A stretch of 64,000 nucleotides of DNA from Gammaproteobacteria bacterium (lineage in GTDB: Bacteria > Pseudomonadota > Gammaproteobacteria > Pseudomonadales > Porticoccaceae), in the NCBI GenBank assembly GCA_016191205.1, contig JACPPB010000026.1, positions 1 through 64,000 on the forward strand, read 5' to 3'. Position numbers and translations under genes: made by a program. Positions 54,833 to 64,000 of the stretch are shown here, in pieces. Every line of letters begins with the position of its first letter. The stretch's first letter is position 1. Below the pieces are notes generated by a model. That model saw nothing but the letters and a program-made list of their open reading frames with translations, was not told the origin of the DNA and did no database searches.

Positions 54833-56119
54833 TCAGACCGCTGCGCGCGGGCATTCCCGCCGCAACAGCGCGATCAACGCATCCAGGGCCAGCGATTCCT
54901 GGGGCAGGTCCCGACGCAGGTACTTGAGCGTGACACACCCGCTCGCGACTTCATCTTCGCCCAGGATCAGCGCAAACGCCGCGCCACTGCGATCGGCCCG
55001 TTTCATCTGGCTTTTCAGGCTGCCCCCGCCGCAATGGCTCTGGAGGCGCAGGTGCGGCACGGCATCGCGCAACCGCTCGGCGATCTGGAGCGCCGCAACA
55101 CCCACGGCACCCGCCACCACGAAATACGCATCCAGCGGCTGCTCACCGGCACCCTGCGCGACGCCGGCGGCTTCCAGCAGCAGCACCAGACGCTCGAGGC
55201 CGATGCCGAAGCCGATGGCGGGCGTGGCGTCACCGCCGAGCTGCTCGACCAGGCCGTCGTAGCGGCCGCCGGCACAGGCCGTGGCCTGAGCGCCGAGCCG
55301 GTCGCTGACCCACTCGAACACCGTCTTGCCGTAGTAATCGAGGCCCCGCACCAGGCGATTGTTGACGCTGTAGCGGATGCCCGCTGCCTCCAGCAGTGCG
55401 CACAAGCCGGCGAAATGGTCGCGGGACTCGGCATCGAGATAATCCGCCAGCACGGGAGCGTCGCCCAGGATTTCCCGGGTGCGCTCCACCTTGCTGTCGA
55501 GAATGCGCAGCGGATTGGTGTCCAGCCGACGCTGACTGTCGGCGTCGAGTTCGCTCCGATAGCGCTCCAGATAGGCCACCAGTGCCGCGCGATAGGCCGC
55601 GCGGGAAGCGCCGTTGCCCAGTGAATTGAGCTGCAATTCCAGGTGCTCGCGAATACCCAGGCGCCGCCACAGACGCTCGGTCATCGCCAGCATTTCCGCG
55701 TCGATATCGGGGCCCGGCAGTCCGAACACTTCGGCGCCAACCTGGTGAAACTGGCGCAACCGGCCTTTCTGGGGCCGTTCGTGGCGGAACATGGGGCCGC
55801 GGTACCAGAGTCGCTGCACCTGGTTGCGCAGCAACCCGTGCTGGGAGCCGGCGCGCACGCAGCCGGCCGTGCCTTCCGGCCGCAGCGTCACGCTCTCGCC
55901 GTTACGGTCGATGAAGCTGTACATTTCTTTCTCGACGATGTCGGTGACTTCGCCGATGGAACGCCGGAACAGCTCGGTATTCTCGAGCAGCGGAAAGCGG
56001 ATTTCCTGATAGCCATAACCGGTCAGAAGCGCCGCCAGGGTCGCTTCGAGATGCTGCCAGACAGGCGTCTCGCCGGGCAAAATATCGGTCATCCCGCGCA
56101 GGGACTGCATCGCGTTCAA
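54833..56119 (-). CDS. hisS: Histidyl-tRNA synthetase
   Basis: A 428-residue class II synthetase. Motif 2 is [12 protein letters not shown] with [15 protein letters not shown], histidine-specific [14 protein letters not shown] lies near residue 260, and [14 protein letters not shown] is motif 3. The length is that of E. coli HisRS (424). It follows ispG and precedes yfgM. Confidence 0.97.
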   Translation of the reverse strand: MNAMQSLRGMTDILPGETPVWQHLEATLAALLTGYGYQEIRFPLLENTELFRRSIGEVTDIVEKEMYSFIDRNGESVTLRPEGTAGCVRAGSQHGLLRNQVQRLWYRGPMFRHERPQKGRLRQFHQVGAEVFGLPGPDIDAEMLAMTERLWRRLGIREHLELQLNSLGNGASRAAYRAALVAYLERYRSELDADSQRRLDTNPLRILDSKVERTREILGDAPVLADYLDAESRDHFAGLCALLEAAGIRYSVNNRLVRGLDYYGKTVFEWVSDRLGAQATACAGGRYDGLVEQLGGDATPAIGFGIGLERLVLLLEAAGVAQGAGEQPLDAYFVVAGAVGVAALQIAERLRDAVPHLRLQSHCGGGSLKSQMKRADRSGAAFALILGEDEVASGCVTLKYLRRDLPQESLALDALIALLRRECPRAAV

Positions 56120-56133
56120 AAGAGTACCTGGGT

Positions 56134-57246
56134 TCAGCCGCGGGCGATGATGGAGGCGTCCCGCTCGGCGCGCGCGCGGATTGTAGCGCGAATGTGCTGT
56201 TCGAGCTGATCGACGAGATCGGCCTTGTCGAGTTTTTGCAGGACTTTGCCGTGCGCGTACAGCAGATGCCGGGGGGTGCCGCCGGTCAGGCCGATATCGG
56301 CCACCCGCGCCTCCCCGGGACCATTGACGATGCAGCCGATGACGGCGACATCCAGGGGTTCGGTGATGTCTTCCAGACGCTGCTCCAGCGCATTCACGGT
56401 GCTGATGACATCGAAATTCTGCCGCGAGCAGCTCGGACAGGCGATCAGGTTGATGCCCTTGGTGCGCAGGCGCAGACTTTTCAGCAGATCCCAGCCCACT
56501 TTCACCTCTTCCACCGGATCGGCGGCGAGCGAAATACGCAAGGTGTCGCCGATGCCGTCGAGCAACAGCGCGCCGAGCCCGACCGCGGACTTCACCGTTC
56601 CCGCGCGCAGGCCACCGGCCTCGGTGATACCCAGGTGGAGTGGGTTGTCGATTTGACGGGCGATCGCGCGGTAGGCGGCCACCGCCATGAACACATCCGA
56701 AGCCTTGAGGCTCACCTTGAAATTGTGAAAATCGAGACGATCCAGAATGTCGATATGGCGCAGCGCGGACTCCACCAACGCCGCCGGCGTCGGCTCGCCG
56801 TATTTGACTTGCAGATCCTTTTCGAGCGATCCCGCGTTGACGCCGATGCGGATGGGAATGCCGAGATCGCGCGCCTTGCTCACCAGTTCCCGGACCCTTT
56901 CTTCGCGGCCGATATTGCCCGGGTTGATGCGCAGGCAGTCGACACCGAGATCCAGTACGCGCAGGGCAATCCGGTAATCGAAGTGGATATCGGCCACCAG
57001 CGGTACATCGACCTGGCGGCGAATGGCGCCAAAGGCCTCGGCCGCCTCCAGCGACGGCACCGACACCCGCACGATATCGGCGCCGGCACGCGCAATGGCG
57101 TTGATTTGCGCCACCGTGGCGAACACATCCGTGGTTTCGGTGTTGGTCATGCTCTGCACCGAAATCGGCGCATCGCCCCCGACCGGGACTTTTCCCACCA
57201 GAATCTGTCGCGTGCGTCGCCGCGCTATGGGACTGTCACGCTCCAC
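56134..57246 (-). CDS. ispG: 4-hydroxy-3-methylbut-2-enyl diphosphate synthase IspG (flavodoxin)
   Basis: A 370-residue [4Fe-4S] enzyme of the MEP isoprenoid pathway. [20 protein letters not shown] is the family start, and the cluster ligands are in [13 protein letters not shown] and [14 protein letters not shown]. The length matches the bacterial two-domain form. It lies between the RodZ-like gene and hisS. Confidence 0.97.
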   Translation of the reverse strand: MERDSPIARRRTRQILVGKVPVGGDAPISVQSMTNTETTDVFATVAQINAIARAGADIVRVSVPSLEAAEAFGAIRRQVDVPLVADIHFDYRIALRVLDLGVDCLRINPGNIGREERVRELVSKARDLGIPIRIGVNAGSLEKDLQVKYGEPTPAALVESALRHIDILDRLDFHNFKVSLKASDVFMAVAAYRAIARQIDNPLHLGITEAGGLRAGTVKSAVGLGALLLDGIGDTLRISLAADPVEEVKVGWDLLKSLRLRTKGINLIACPSCSRQNFDVISTVNALEQRLEDITEPLDVAVIGCIVNGPGEARVADIGLTGGTPRHLLYAHGKVLQKLDKADLVDQLEQHIRATIRARAERDASIIARG

Positions 57247-57303
57247 GATAGTTACCCACTGCGGTCAACCATTGAGGCCAGACATTCCGTTCGGACATTG
57301 ATG

Positions 57304-57699
57304 TCACTGAAAAACAACCCGCAGCAGCGCACCGAGGACCAGCACCACGACCGCTCCGCCAGCCAGTAGCCAGGCGCGCCGCAGCCCGCGGGCCTGGCGT
57401 TGGTGACGAACCGCACCATCGCTTTCGCTGCGGTGCGCACCGTACTGGACATCCAGGTCGTCGACCAGCGGTTGTGCCGCAATACCCAGCAACGCCGCAT
57501 AGCGGCGCACATAGCCGCGCACGTAAACCGCTTCCGGGAGCTTCGCATAATCGTCGGCTTCGAGCGCTGCGAGCGTTCGCAGGGAGATACAGCTTCCGGC
57601 AGCGATCTGCTCCAGCGTCATGCCGCGCTCGGTACGCGCCATGCGCAACCGGAACCCGGGCAGGGACAATGCGACATCGGCATCACTGGGGTTGGCCAC
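57304..57699 (-). CDS. rodZ: Short RodZ-like helix-turn-helix membrane protein
   Basis: A 131-residue protein with the RodZ-type N-terminal helix-turn-helix (LRMARTERGMTLEQIAAGSC) then LEADDYAKLPEAVYVRGYVRRYA, a basic linker and one membrane helix (AWLLAGGAVVVLVLGALL) at the very end. RodZ binds MreB and has a periplasmic domain of about 200 residues, absent here. The GTG at 57699 has AAGG upstream; it overlaps pilF by 17 bases. Gene order (pilF-rodZ-ispG) is conserved, so this is a shortened RodZ rather than another regulator. Confidence 0.8.
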   Translation of the reverse strand: MANPSDADVALSLPGFRLRMARTERGMTLEQIAAGSCISLRTLAALEADDYAKLPEAVYVRGYVRRYAALLGIAAQPLVDDLDVQYGAHRSESDGAVRHQRQARGLRRAWLLAGGAVVVLVLGALLRVVFQ

Positions 57700-58501
57700 T
57701 GCCCTTGATCCATTTTTGGTAGTCCACGGCTTCACGGGAATAGGGAAACAGATTGCGTAACGCCAACCCCTTGCTGGCGACACCGTCGGCGTTGCCAAAC
57801 GCATCTTCCAACCGCACGGCCAGCCACAGACTACGGGCGGACGCTGGCGCCAACTGCGCATGGCGATCCAGAAACCGCTTGGCCTCGGGGAAGTCTCCCT
57901 GGTCAAAATACAGGCTCGCGAGCTCCAGATAAGGCCCGGGCAGCTCTCTGTCCAGCGCCATGGCGCGCTCCCAGGCATCTTTCGCTTCAGCAGTCTTGCC
58001 GAGTTTTGCGGCCACCGCTCCCAGACTGAGGAATACCTGGGGCCGGCGCTGATAATTCACATCGCGCGATGCCTGCAAGAACTGTTCATAGGCTTCGTCG
58101 AGCCGATTCTGGGTAACGAGAAAAACGGCGTAGTTGTTGCGCGCCTGGGTAAAGTCGCGGTCGTAGCCGAGGGCTTTCTTGAAATATTCTTCGGCACGAG
58201 CGCTGTCGCGTTCGAGTTGGTAGAGCAGCGCCATGCCATTGTTGGCGGCCGGTGAGCGGCTGTCGATTTCGAGCGCGCGCAACAGATTGAGGCGCGCCTG
58301 GTCACGGTTGTTCTCGCCGATGTAGCCCAGACCTAGCTCAATGTAACTGTTGAGCGCGTCCTGACGCTTCTCAGCGCCGGTTTTCTCCCCGGAAGAGGCG
58401 GTCAGGGTCTGGCTGCTCGTCGTGGTCGTGGTGGTACACCCGACCGCCAGCAGCGCGACAGCAATCACCGCGGCAATACCACAGCGCCAAGGCTTACCCA
58501 C
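57683..58501 (-). CDS. pilF: Type IV pilus assembly lipoprotein PilF/PilW
   Basis: A 272-residue lipoprotein (lipobox [10 protein letters not shown]) with about six TPR repeats, e.g. [20 protein letters not shown] and [20 protein letters not shown]. PilF localises the PilQ secretin to the outer membrane. Its start overlaps the rlmN stop by 8 bases and its end overlaps the RodZ-like start. Confidence 0.92.
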   Translation of the reverse strand: MGKPWRCGIAAVIAVALLAVGCTTTTTTSSQTLTASSGEKTGAEKRQDALNSYIELGLGYIGENNRDQARLNLLRALEIDSRSPAANNGMALLYQLERDSARAEEYFKKALGYDRDFTQARNNYAVFLVTQNRLDEAYEQFLQASRDVNYQRRPQVFLSLGAVAAKLGKTAEAKDAWERAMALDRELPGPYLELASLYFDQGDFPEAKRFLDRHAQLAPASARSLWLAVRLEDAFGNADGVASKGLALRNLFPYSREAVDYQKWIKGSGQPQ

Positions 58502-59621
58502 CGACGATCCTCACGATCTGTTCGTCTCCCATGTCCCGCTGGCGGTAACGTTCGCTGCGTCGGGTTCGATCATTGACGTCGCCGGCCAGCTGACCACAGG
58601 CGGCCGCGATGTCGTCGCCGCGCGTGGCCCGCACCGTCACAGTGTAACCCTGGGCGGCGAGGATTTCCTGAAACCGGGCGACGGCAGCGGGCGTGACGCG
58701 CCGGTACCGGGTGCCGGGAAACGGGTTGAAGGGAATCAGATTGATCTTGCAGGGCGTATCCCGCAGCAGGTCACCCAGCTCGCGCGCCAGCTCGACGCTG
58801 TCGTTGACGCCATCCATCAGGGTGTACTCGACGGTGATGCGGCGCCGGGTGTCCGGCAACTTGCGCAGATAACCCCGCGCGGACTCGAGCAGGCTGGCAA
58901 TGGGGTATTTGCGATTGATCGGCACCAGTTCGTTGCGCAGCGCATCGTTGGGCGCATGCAGAGAGATCGCCAAGGAGACATCGGTGACATCGCCCAGCCG
59001 GTCCAGCATCGGCACCACGCCGGCGGTGCTCAGGGTGACGCGGCGTTTGGACAGTCCATAGGCATTGTCGTCCATCATGAGGTTCATGGCCGCCACCACG
59101 TTGTCGAAATTGAGCAGCGGTTCGCCCATGCCCATCATCACGGTATTGGTGACGCGGCGTTCGGACTGCCCGGCAAAGTTGCCGAATGCCCGATTGGCGA
59201 TCCACAACTGGCCGATGATTTCGGCGGCGGTAAGGTCGCGGTTGAAGCCCTGCTTGCCGGTGGCGCAGAAGCTGCAATCCAGCGCGCAGCCGATCTGGGA
59301 CGAAATACAGAGGGTACCGCGACCGCGCTCGGGGATGTAGACGGTTTCGACGCAGTCGCCGCCATCGGTGCGAACCAGCCACTTGCAGGTGCCATCGGCG
59401 GCATCCTCCTGGCGCACCACCTCGGGCGGACGCACTTCGGCGATCCGGGCGAGCTTTTCCCGCAGCGGCCGCGCGAGGTCCGTCATCACGGCGAATTCCG
59501 TCGCGCCGCGCTGGTGGATCCATTTCAGGATCTGGAGGCTGCGAAAGCGGCGTTCGCCGATCGCTTCGAAAAAGTCCCCCAGCGCACTGGCGGTCAATCC
59601 GAGCAAATTGGTCCGACTCAC
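58494..59621 (-). CDS. rlmN: Dual-specificity rRNA/tRNA methyltransferase RlmN
   Basis: A 375-residue radical SAM enzyme with the cluster motif [16 protein letters not shown], methylating A2503 of 23S rRNA and A37 of tRNA. Later [19 protein letters not shown] and [12 protein letters not shown] are family features. The start is the GTG at 59621, with GGAGG upstream; the track frame to 59825 is too long. It sits between ndk and pilF. Confidence 0.96.
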   Translation of the reverse strand: MSRTNLLGLTASALGDFFEAIGERRFRSLQILKWIHQRGATEFAVMTDLARPLREKLARIAEVRPPEVVRQEDAADGTCKWLVRTDGGDCVETVYIPERGRGTLCISSQIGCALDCSFCATGKQGFNRDLTAAEIIGQLWIANRAFGNFAGQSERRVTNTVMMGMGEPLLNFDNVVAAMNLMMDDNAYGLSKRRVTLSTAGVVPMLDRLGDVTDVSLAISLHAPNDALRNELVPINRKYPIASLLESARGYLRKLPDTRRRITVEYTLMDGVNDSVELARELGDLLRDTPCKINLIPFNPFPGTRYRRVTPAAVARFQEILAAQGYTVTVRATRGDDIAAACGQLAGDVNDRTRRSERYRQRDMGDEQIVRIVGG

Positions 59622-59646
59622 TCCGCCTCCCGGAGTCACTCCGCGC

Positions 59647-60072
59647 TCAGCGCGCGCAGATCTCCCCACCGGTGAAAAAATACGCGATTTCGCGCTGGGC
59701 CGACGCCGGCGAGTCCGAACCATGCACGGCGTTGGCATCGATGGATTCGGCGAAATCGGCGCGAATGGTGCCTGCGGCCGCCTCGCGCGGATTGGTGGCG
59801 CCCATGAGCTCGCGGTTCCGCGCAATGGCGTCGCTTCCTTCGAGCACCTGTACCACTACCGGACCGGAAGTCATGAAAGCCACCAGGTCGCCGAAAAAGG
59901 GTCGCTCGCGGTGTTCCGCATAAAACCCCTCGGCCTGCTCCGTTGACAGCCGCAGCATCCGGGCGGCAACCACGCGCAGTCCGGCACGCTCGAAACGCCC
60001 CACGATCTCACCGATCACATTTTTAGCTACGGCATCGGGCTTGATGATGGAAAGGGTGCGCTCGATCGACAT
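59647..60072 (-). CDS. ndk: Nucleoside-diphosphate kinase
   Basis: A 141-residue NDP kinase. [20 protein letters not shown] starts the fold and [20 protein letters not shown] contains the phosphorylated His. Length matches E. coli Ndk (143). It starts the run ndk-rlmN-pilF. Confidence 0.97.
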   Translation of the reverse strand: MSIERTLSIIKPDAVAKNVIGEIVGRFERAGLRVVAARMLRLSTEQAEGFYAEHRERPFFGDLVAFMTSGPVVVQVLEGSDAIARNRELMGATNPREAAAGTIRADFAESIDANAVHGSDSPASAQREIAYFFTGGEICAR

Positions 60073-60177
60073 TAACGTGGACTCCAGTTGCTCGGGATCG
60101 CGCCAGGGGCGCCACCCTGGGGGAAGGGGGCCGGAATTTTACTCTTCCCCTGCCGGCCGGCACAAGGAATTACCCGT

Positions 60178-61968
60178 TCAGGCGGCCTCACCCAACAGTT
60201 GTCGAAACCGGTTCACGGGCACCGGCATGCTGTAGAGCGCACCCTGGTAGGAGTCGCAGCCTATCTGCCGCAACAGACCAAGCGCCGCGGAATCTTCGAC
60301 ACCCTCGGCAATGACCTTGAGCCCGTACTGTCGCGATACGCCAAGCATCGCCTCGACAATGCCACGCGCGTCGGGATCGCGGTGCAGGTTGCGGATGAAT
60401 TCGCGGTCAATCTTCAGCCAGTCGAAGGGCAGACGGCGCAGGGCAATCATGGACGAATAACCGACGCCGAAATCGTCCACGGCAAAGTGCGCACCGAGGG
60501 ATTTGATCGCCATCATCTTGGCGATGGCACCTTCCACATCCTCCATCGCCAGGGTTTCGGTAATCTCGAAGTTGATCAGGGCGGGACTGATGTCGTAACA
60601 GCGCAGGCTGTGCTGGATAACCTCGACCAGGCGGGGATCCCGAAACTGGCGCCGGCTGATGTTGATGCCGAGATGCATATCGTCACGCCAGATGCCTGCT
60701 TCGATGAATCCGCGCAGGCTTTCGCAGGCCGTGCGAATCACCCAGTGCCCGACATCGACGATCAGCCCCGAGGCTTCCAGTAGCGGGATGAATTCGGCGG
60801 GCATGCTGGTGACTCGGTCGCTGTTCACCCAGCGCAGCAGCACTTCGCCACCGACCAGGCGGCCGTCGTTGACATCCACCAACGGCTGCACGAAGAGGGC
60901 AAATTCCTGGTTATCCACCGCCTTGCGCAAGCGGGTGTTGAGCGACACCTGGCGCAGTGCCTTGGCGGCGATACCACGATCGAAGAATGCGCAGCTGTTG
61001 CGCCCCTTGCGCTTGGCCTCGTACATGGCGGTGTCGGCGTATTGCAGCGCCCGCTCGGGATCCAGCGTCGCATCGGCGATCAGTGAAATACCGATACTCG
61101 CGGTAAGGACAAATTCATTGCCTTCATGAAAATTCGGCATCGACACCCGCTCCCGCACGGCGTCGGCCAGCACTCGGGCGCGGCCGGCGGCCTCGGTAAC
61201 GCTTTCCGCGATATTGGGAACAAACAGGACAAACTCGTCACCCGCCTGGCGCGCCAGAAACGCGCCGGGCGCGGTCGTCGACGATTCCGCGAACGGTGCA
61301 AGCACGCGCGCGACCTTGACCAGAATCTGATCTCCCACATCGTGGCCCCAGGAATCGTTGATGTCCTTGAAATGGTCCAGATCGATCAGCATCAGGGCGG
61401 CACAACCCATCGCAGGTTGCTCGGACCGCAGCGCCCGCAGATGCTCGACCATCGCGAGCCGGGTCGGCAGGCGCGTCAGCCCGTCGCGATAGGCCGCACT
61501 GCGCGACAAGTCGGTGCCAGCGAGCTTGCGCAGGACTCCCTCGCGTGAGGGCAACTGCCGAGCCAATACCGACACGCCATCTCTCGCATACAAGGGTTTC
61601 GCGCTGACGGGAGCCTCGATCTGGATGGGAGTCTGGACCGACAGGGTCACCACCAGCTCATGAACCCGATCCGGTGGAGGCGCACCCAGATCGATCCGCA
61701 AATGCTGCACCTCGCCCCCGGCGCGCAGTATCCAGGGCATGCTGTCCACCCCGTCGGCCATGGCGGTGACGATCCGTTCCTTGAACGCCGCCAGCACGAC
61801 GGGTTCCGCCGGCTCGCAGATGTCGAGGGCCGTCCCCACCAGCCGCCACTGCTCGCAGCCAAGCAGCGCGCGGGCCGCCGGGTTGGCTTCGATACACACC
61901 CCATGGACAAAGAACAGCACCCCGAACGGGGCGTTGTCGACAACCCGCCAGTACGCATCGATCCTCAT
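60178..61968 (-). CDS. PAS-GGDEF-EAL cyclic-di-GMP protein
   Basis: About 596 residues with no membrane helix. A PAS-like N-terminus (VVDNAPFGVLFFVHGVCIEAN) precedes GGDEF (QAGDEFVLFVP) and EAL (GGEVLLRWVNS) domains. The GGDEF motif is AGDEF and no RxxD inhibitory site is visible. EAL catalytic residues are kept (NISRRQF, FEITET, VDDFGVGYSSM, LKIDREF). It is thus a plausible c-di-GMP phosphodiesterase, possibly bifunctional. The ATG at 61968 has GGTGAG upstream; a GTG at 62022 is the alternative. Confidence 0.9.
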   Translation of the reverse strand: MRIDAYWRVVDNAPFGVLFFVHGVCIEANPAARALLGCEQWRLVGTALDICEPAEPVVLAAFKERIVTAMADGVDSMPWILRAGGEVQHLRIDLGAPPPDRVHELVVTLSVQTPIQIEAPVSAKPLYARDGVSVLARQLPSREGVLRKLAGTDLSRSAAYRDGLTRLPTRLAMVEHLRALRSEQPAMGCAALMLIDLDHFKDINDSWGHDVGDQILVKVARVLAPFAESSTTAPGAFLARQAGDEFVLFVPNIAESVTEAAGRARVLADAVRERVSMPNFHEGNEFVLTASIGISLIADATLDPERALQYADTAMYEAKRKGRNSCAFFDRGIAAKALRQVSLNTRLRKAVDNQEFALFVQPLVDVNDGRLVGGEVLLRWVNSDRVTSMPAEFIPLLEASGLIVDVGHWVIRTACESLRGFIEAGIWRDDMHLGINISRRQFRDPRLVEVIQHSLRCYDISPALINFEITETLAMEDVEGAIAKMMAIKSLGAHFAVDDFGVGYSSMIALRRLPFDWLKIDREFIRNLHRDPDARGIVEAMLGVSRQYGLKVIAEGVEDSAALGLLRQIGCDSYQGALYSMPVPVNRFRQLLGEAA

Positions 61969-62210
61969 ATCGCTCACCAGCGCGGTTTCGAAGGAGATGG
62001 CACTGGTACCACCGACCCGCACTCCGGAAGCCCGGCACCATATCCCTTCAGGCAGGCGGGGGCGGGGGCTGCCCTCATGTTGGCTCCGTTGTTGCGTGCA
62101 TGGTCAGCGCCTCGCCGAGTGGTATTGCTCCTGGGACCATTGCCCTTTCGGTCCGGGAGTATAACGTCATATGTGCGAGCACTGACGCGTCCGCCGTCGC
62201 TGGCCAGACG

Positions 62211-62678
62211 TCATTTCCAAGGTCCTTGGCGGGCGGCGGAAAAAAACAAGGCACGGAGCATCACACCCACCACCAACAGATTGACCAGCAGCACGCCCAC
62301 CGACAGCCAGGTGACACGTTCGTATAACTCGTACAGTTCCAAAGGCAGGTAGATGCCGGCACTGACGGCAGCGAACCATTCCGCCCACCGTTGCGCTCTC
62401 CACAAACCGTAGGCCTCTACGAATCGCACCGCAGCATACACCGTGGCCAGCGCAGCCAATGCCCATAAACGCGCCTGTGTCAGGCCCGCGGCGGCCTCGA
62501 AGAAAATGCGCAGGTAGCGCTGGGCAGGATTCAAATGAAAATGCTCGACCACCTGTTCGACCAGATGCTGGATATCCTCGTGGAGCAGGGTCAGCGACCC
62601 GAAGCCGGCCGCCAGAACCAGTACCCCCTTGGCCGCCTCAAACAGCGCAACCGCACGAATGGTATCGGTATCTCGCAT
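62211..62678 (-). CDS. DUF2127 membrane protein
   Basis: A 155-residue protein with about four hydrophobic segments: AVALFEAAKGVLVLAAGFG, then ARLWALAALATVYAAVRFVE, WFAAVSAGIYLPLELYELYE and VGVLLVNLLVVGVMLRALFF. The sequence fits DUF2127. The role is unknown. The ATG at 62678 begins the family; the track's longer ORF includes unrelated sequence. It lies between the GGDEF-EAL and iscS-like genes on the same strand. Confidence 0.78.
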   Translation of the reverse strand: MRDTDTIRAVALFEAAKGVLVLAAGFGSLTLLHEDIQHLVEQVVEHFHLNPAQRYLRIFFEAAAGLTQARLWALAALATVYAAVRFVEAYGLWRAQRWAEWFAAVSAGIYLPLELYELYERVTWLSVGVLLVNLLVVGVMLRALFFSAARQGPWK

Positions 62679-62781
62679 CACAGATGACCGCGATAGCCGG
62701 CGCAACGCGCTCCGGCACGACGATGAAGCTGCGTGCTCGCCTCGGCAAGGCACCAGGCCGAAATCCCTCGATCGCACCGGA

Positions 62782-63927
62782 TCACCGCAGGCGCGCCAGG
62801 GTGTCCCGAATCGTCGCCGCCGCATGATCGATTTCCGCGGCCGTCGTGAACCGGCCCATACTGAAGCGCAGCGTGCTGTGGGCGAGCTCATCCTGGACGC
62901 GCAGCGCGCGCAGGACATGGGAAGGTTCGAGGCTGGCCGAGGTACAGGCTGAACCCGTGGACACCGCGAGATCCTTGAGTGCCAGCAGCAGGGATTCACC
63001 GTCCACGGCGCCGAAGCTCAGATTGAGAATACCCGGCACGCACTGCGTCGGACAGCCATTCAGATACACGTCCCCGAGATCGCGGAGCGCGTTCCAGAAG
63101 CGCTCGCGCAAGGCGCCGATATGCGCACCATCGGCCACCATCTCCGCACCCGCAATCCGGAACGCTTCCCCCATGCCGGCGACCTGGTGCGTCGCCAGGG
63201 TTCCGGACCGCATACCCCGCTCGTGCCCGCCGCCGTGCATCTGCGCCCGCAACCGCACGGGGGGTTTGCGGCGGACGTAAAGGGCGCCGGCGCCCTTGGG
63301 ACCATGGATCTTGTGCGCGGAAAACGACATCAGATCCACCGCGAGGCGGGATAGATCGATGGGGATCTTGCCGGCGCTCTGGGCCGCGTCCACATGGTAG
63401 AGAACGCCACGCGCACGGCAGACCTCGCCGATGGCGGCGATGTCGTTGAGGGTGCCGATCTCGTTGTTGACGTGCATCACCGACACCAGAATGGTGTCGT
63501 CGCGCAGTGCCGCCGCCACCGCCTGGGGCTGAATCAGGCCCTGCGCATCGGGGTCCAGATAAGTGACGTCGAAACCCTCGGTCTCCAGATGCTGGCAGGT
63601 GTCGAGGACAGCCTTGTGCTCGATTTTTGAGGTGACCAGGTGCCGACCCCGGTCGCGATGCGCCTGGGCGCAGCCTTTGAGCGCCAGGTTGTCCGCTTCG
63701 GTGGCACCCGACGTCCAGACGATTTCGCGGGGGTCGGCGCCCACCAGCTCCGCCACCTGGGCACGCGCCTCCTCCACCGCAGCCTCGGCCTGCCAGCCGT
63801 ACCTGTGGGAGCGCGAGGCCGGGTTGCCGAATACCCCGTCAGCAGTGAGGAATCCCGCCATGTGGGCCGCGACGCGTGGGTCCACCGGCGTGGTGGCGGC
63901 GTAATCGAGGTAGATGGGTAGCTTCAT
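62782..63927 (-). CDS. iscS: Cysteine desulfurase, IscS type
   Basis: A 381-residue class V aminotransferase. [17 protein letters not shown] starts the family, [12 protein letters not shown] carries the PLP lysine and [20 protein letters not shown] the persulfide Cys. It supplies sulfur for Fe-S clusters and thiolation. It is about 20 residues shorter than E. coli IscS, lacking the C-terminal tail that helps dock IscU. No iscU follows: the next gene is DUF2127. An iscR could lie beyond the right edge. The ATG at 63927 starts the conserved part. Confidence 0.92.
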   Translation of the reverse strand: MKLPIYLDYAATTPVDPRVAAHMAGFLTADGVFGNPASRSHRYGWQAEAAVEEARAQVAELVGADPREIVWTSGATEADNLALKGCAQAHRDRGRHLVTSKIEHKAVLDTCQHLETEGFDVTYLDPDAQGLIQPQAVAAALRDDTILVSVMHVNNEIGTLNDIAAIGEVCRARGVLYHVDAAQSAGKIPIDLSRLAVDLMSFSAHKIHGPKGAGALYVRRKPPVRLRAQMHGGGHERGMRSGTLATHQVAGMGEAFRIAGAEMVADGAHIGALRERFWNALRDLGDVYLNGCPTQCVPGILNLSFGAVDGESLLLALKDLAVSTGSACTSASLEPSHVLRALRVQDELAHSTLRFSMGRFTTAAEIDHAAATIRDTLARLR

Positions 63928-64000
63928 CGGCACCATTTCATGAAAAACAATCGACCAACCGATGTTGAATCGGACGGCTCCGGGCGGCACGCCAGGTCGC

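Overview
The window is high-GC, gene-dense chromosomal DNA, most likely from a gammaproteobacterium. The main evidence is the conserved block iscS-like / ndk-rlmN-pilF-rodZ-ispG-hisS-yfgM-bamB-der at 51.4-63.9 kb. The accessory content (acyl-CoA dehydrogenases, a luciferase-like monooxygenase, SnoaL-fold proteins, an MMPL/RND exporter) fits an environmental aerobe that degrades hydrophobic substrates; the genus cannot be assigned. No rRNA, CRISPR array, insertion sequence or prophage was seen.

Layout: 0-6.3 kb holds the 3' end of an AddA/UvrD-type helicase-nuclease, a DAHP synthase, a secreted SurE-like phosphatase, an SnoaL-fold protein, an SMP-30 lactonase-like protein and an MHS-type transporter. 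6.4-17 kb is a catabolic island: an LLM flavin monooxygenase, three acyl-CoA dehydrogenases (two forming an apparent heteromeric pair), two enoyl-CoA hydratases, SnoaL-fold proteins and an RND/MMPL permease. 17-20 kb carries an ELM1-family protein, a putative glycosyltransferase and a 2OG-Fe(II) oxygenase. 20-24 kb is a porin / PstS-like / GGDEF-EAL set whose EAL domain has lost catalytic residues. 24.3-27.7 kb is a modEABC molybdate operon behind a ModE-type operator, with modB broken by an internal out-of-frame deletion, next to an orphan NifZ-like gene.

27.9-32.8 kb is a copper/cytochrome cluster (NirK-like oxidase, diheme and monoheme cytochromes c, two-domain multicopper oxidase) transcribed away from a NorR-type sigma-54 activator. 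The intergenic space has a good -24/-12 element and several inverted repeats. The gene set recalls the ncgABC-nirK operon of Nitrosomonas, in reversed order and apparently under NO control.

33.0-42.9 kb is the most interesting region: two more ELM1-family genes, a sulfotransferase, an MsbA-like ABC exporter, an acyl carrier protein, an alpha-oxoamine synthase resembling serine palmitoyltransferase, a metallophosphatase, a nucleotidyltransferase and a GNAT-like protein resembling bacterial ceramide synthase. I read it as a locus for making, decorating and exporting a sphingolipid-like lipid.

43-64 kb is mostly housekeeping: tRNA-Cys, clpB, a small zinc-ribbon protein, a secreted nuclease, rpmE, priA, der, bamB, yfgM, hisS, ispG, a short RodZ-like protein, pilF, rlmN, ndk, a second GGDEF-EAL protein, a DUF2127 protein and an IscS-type desulfurase.
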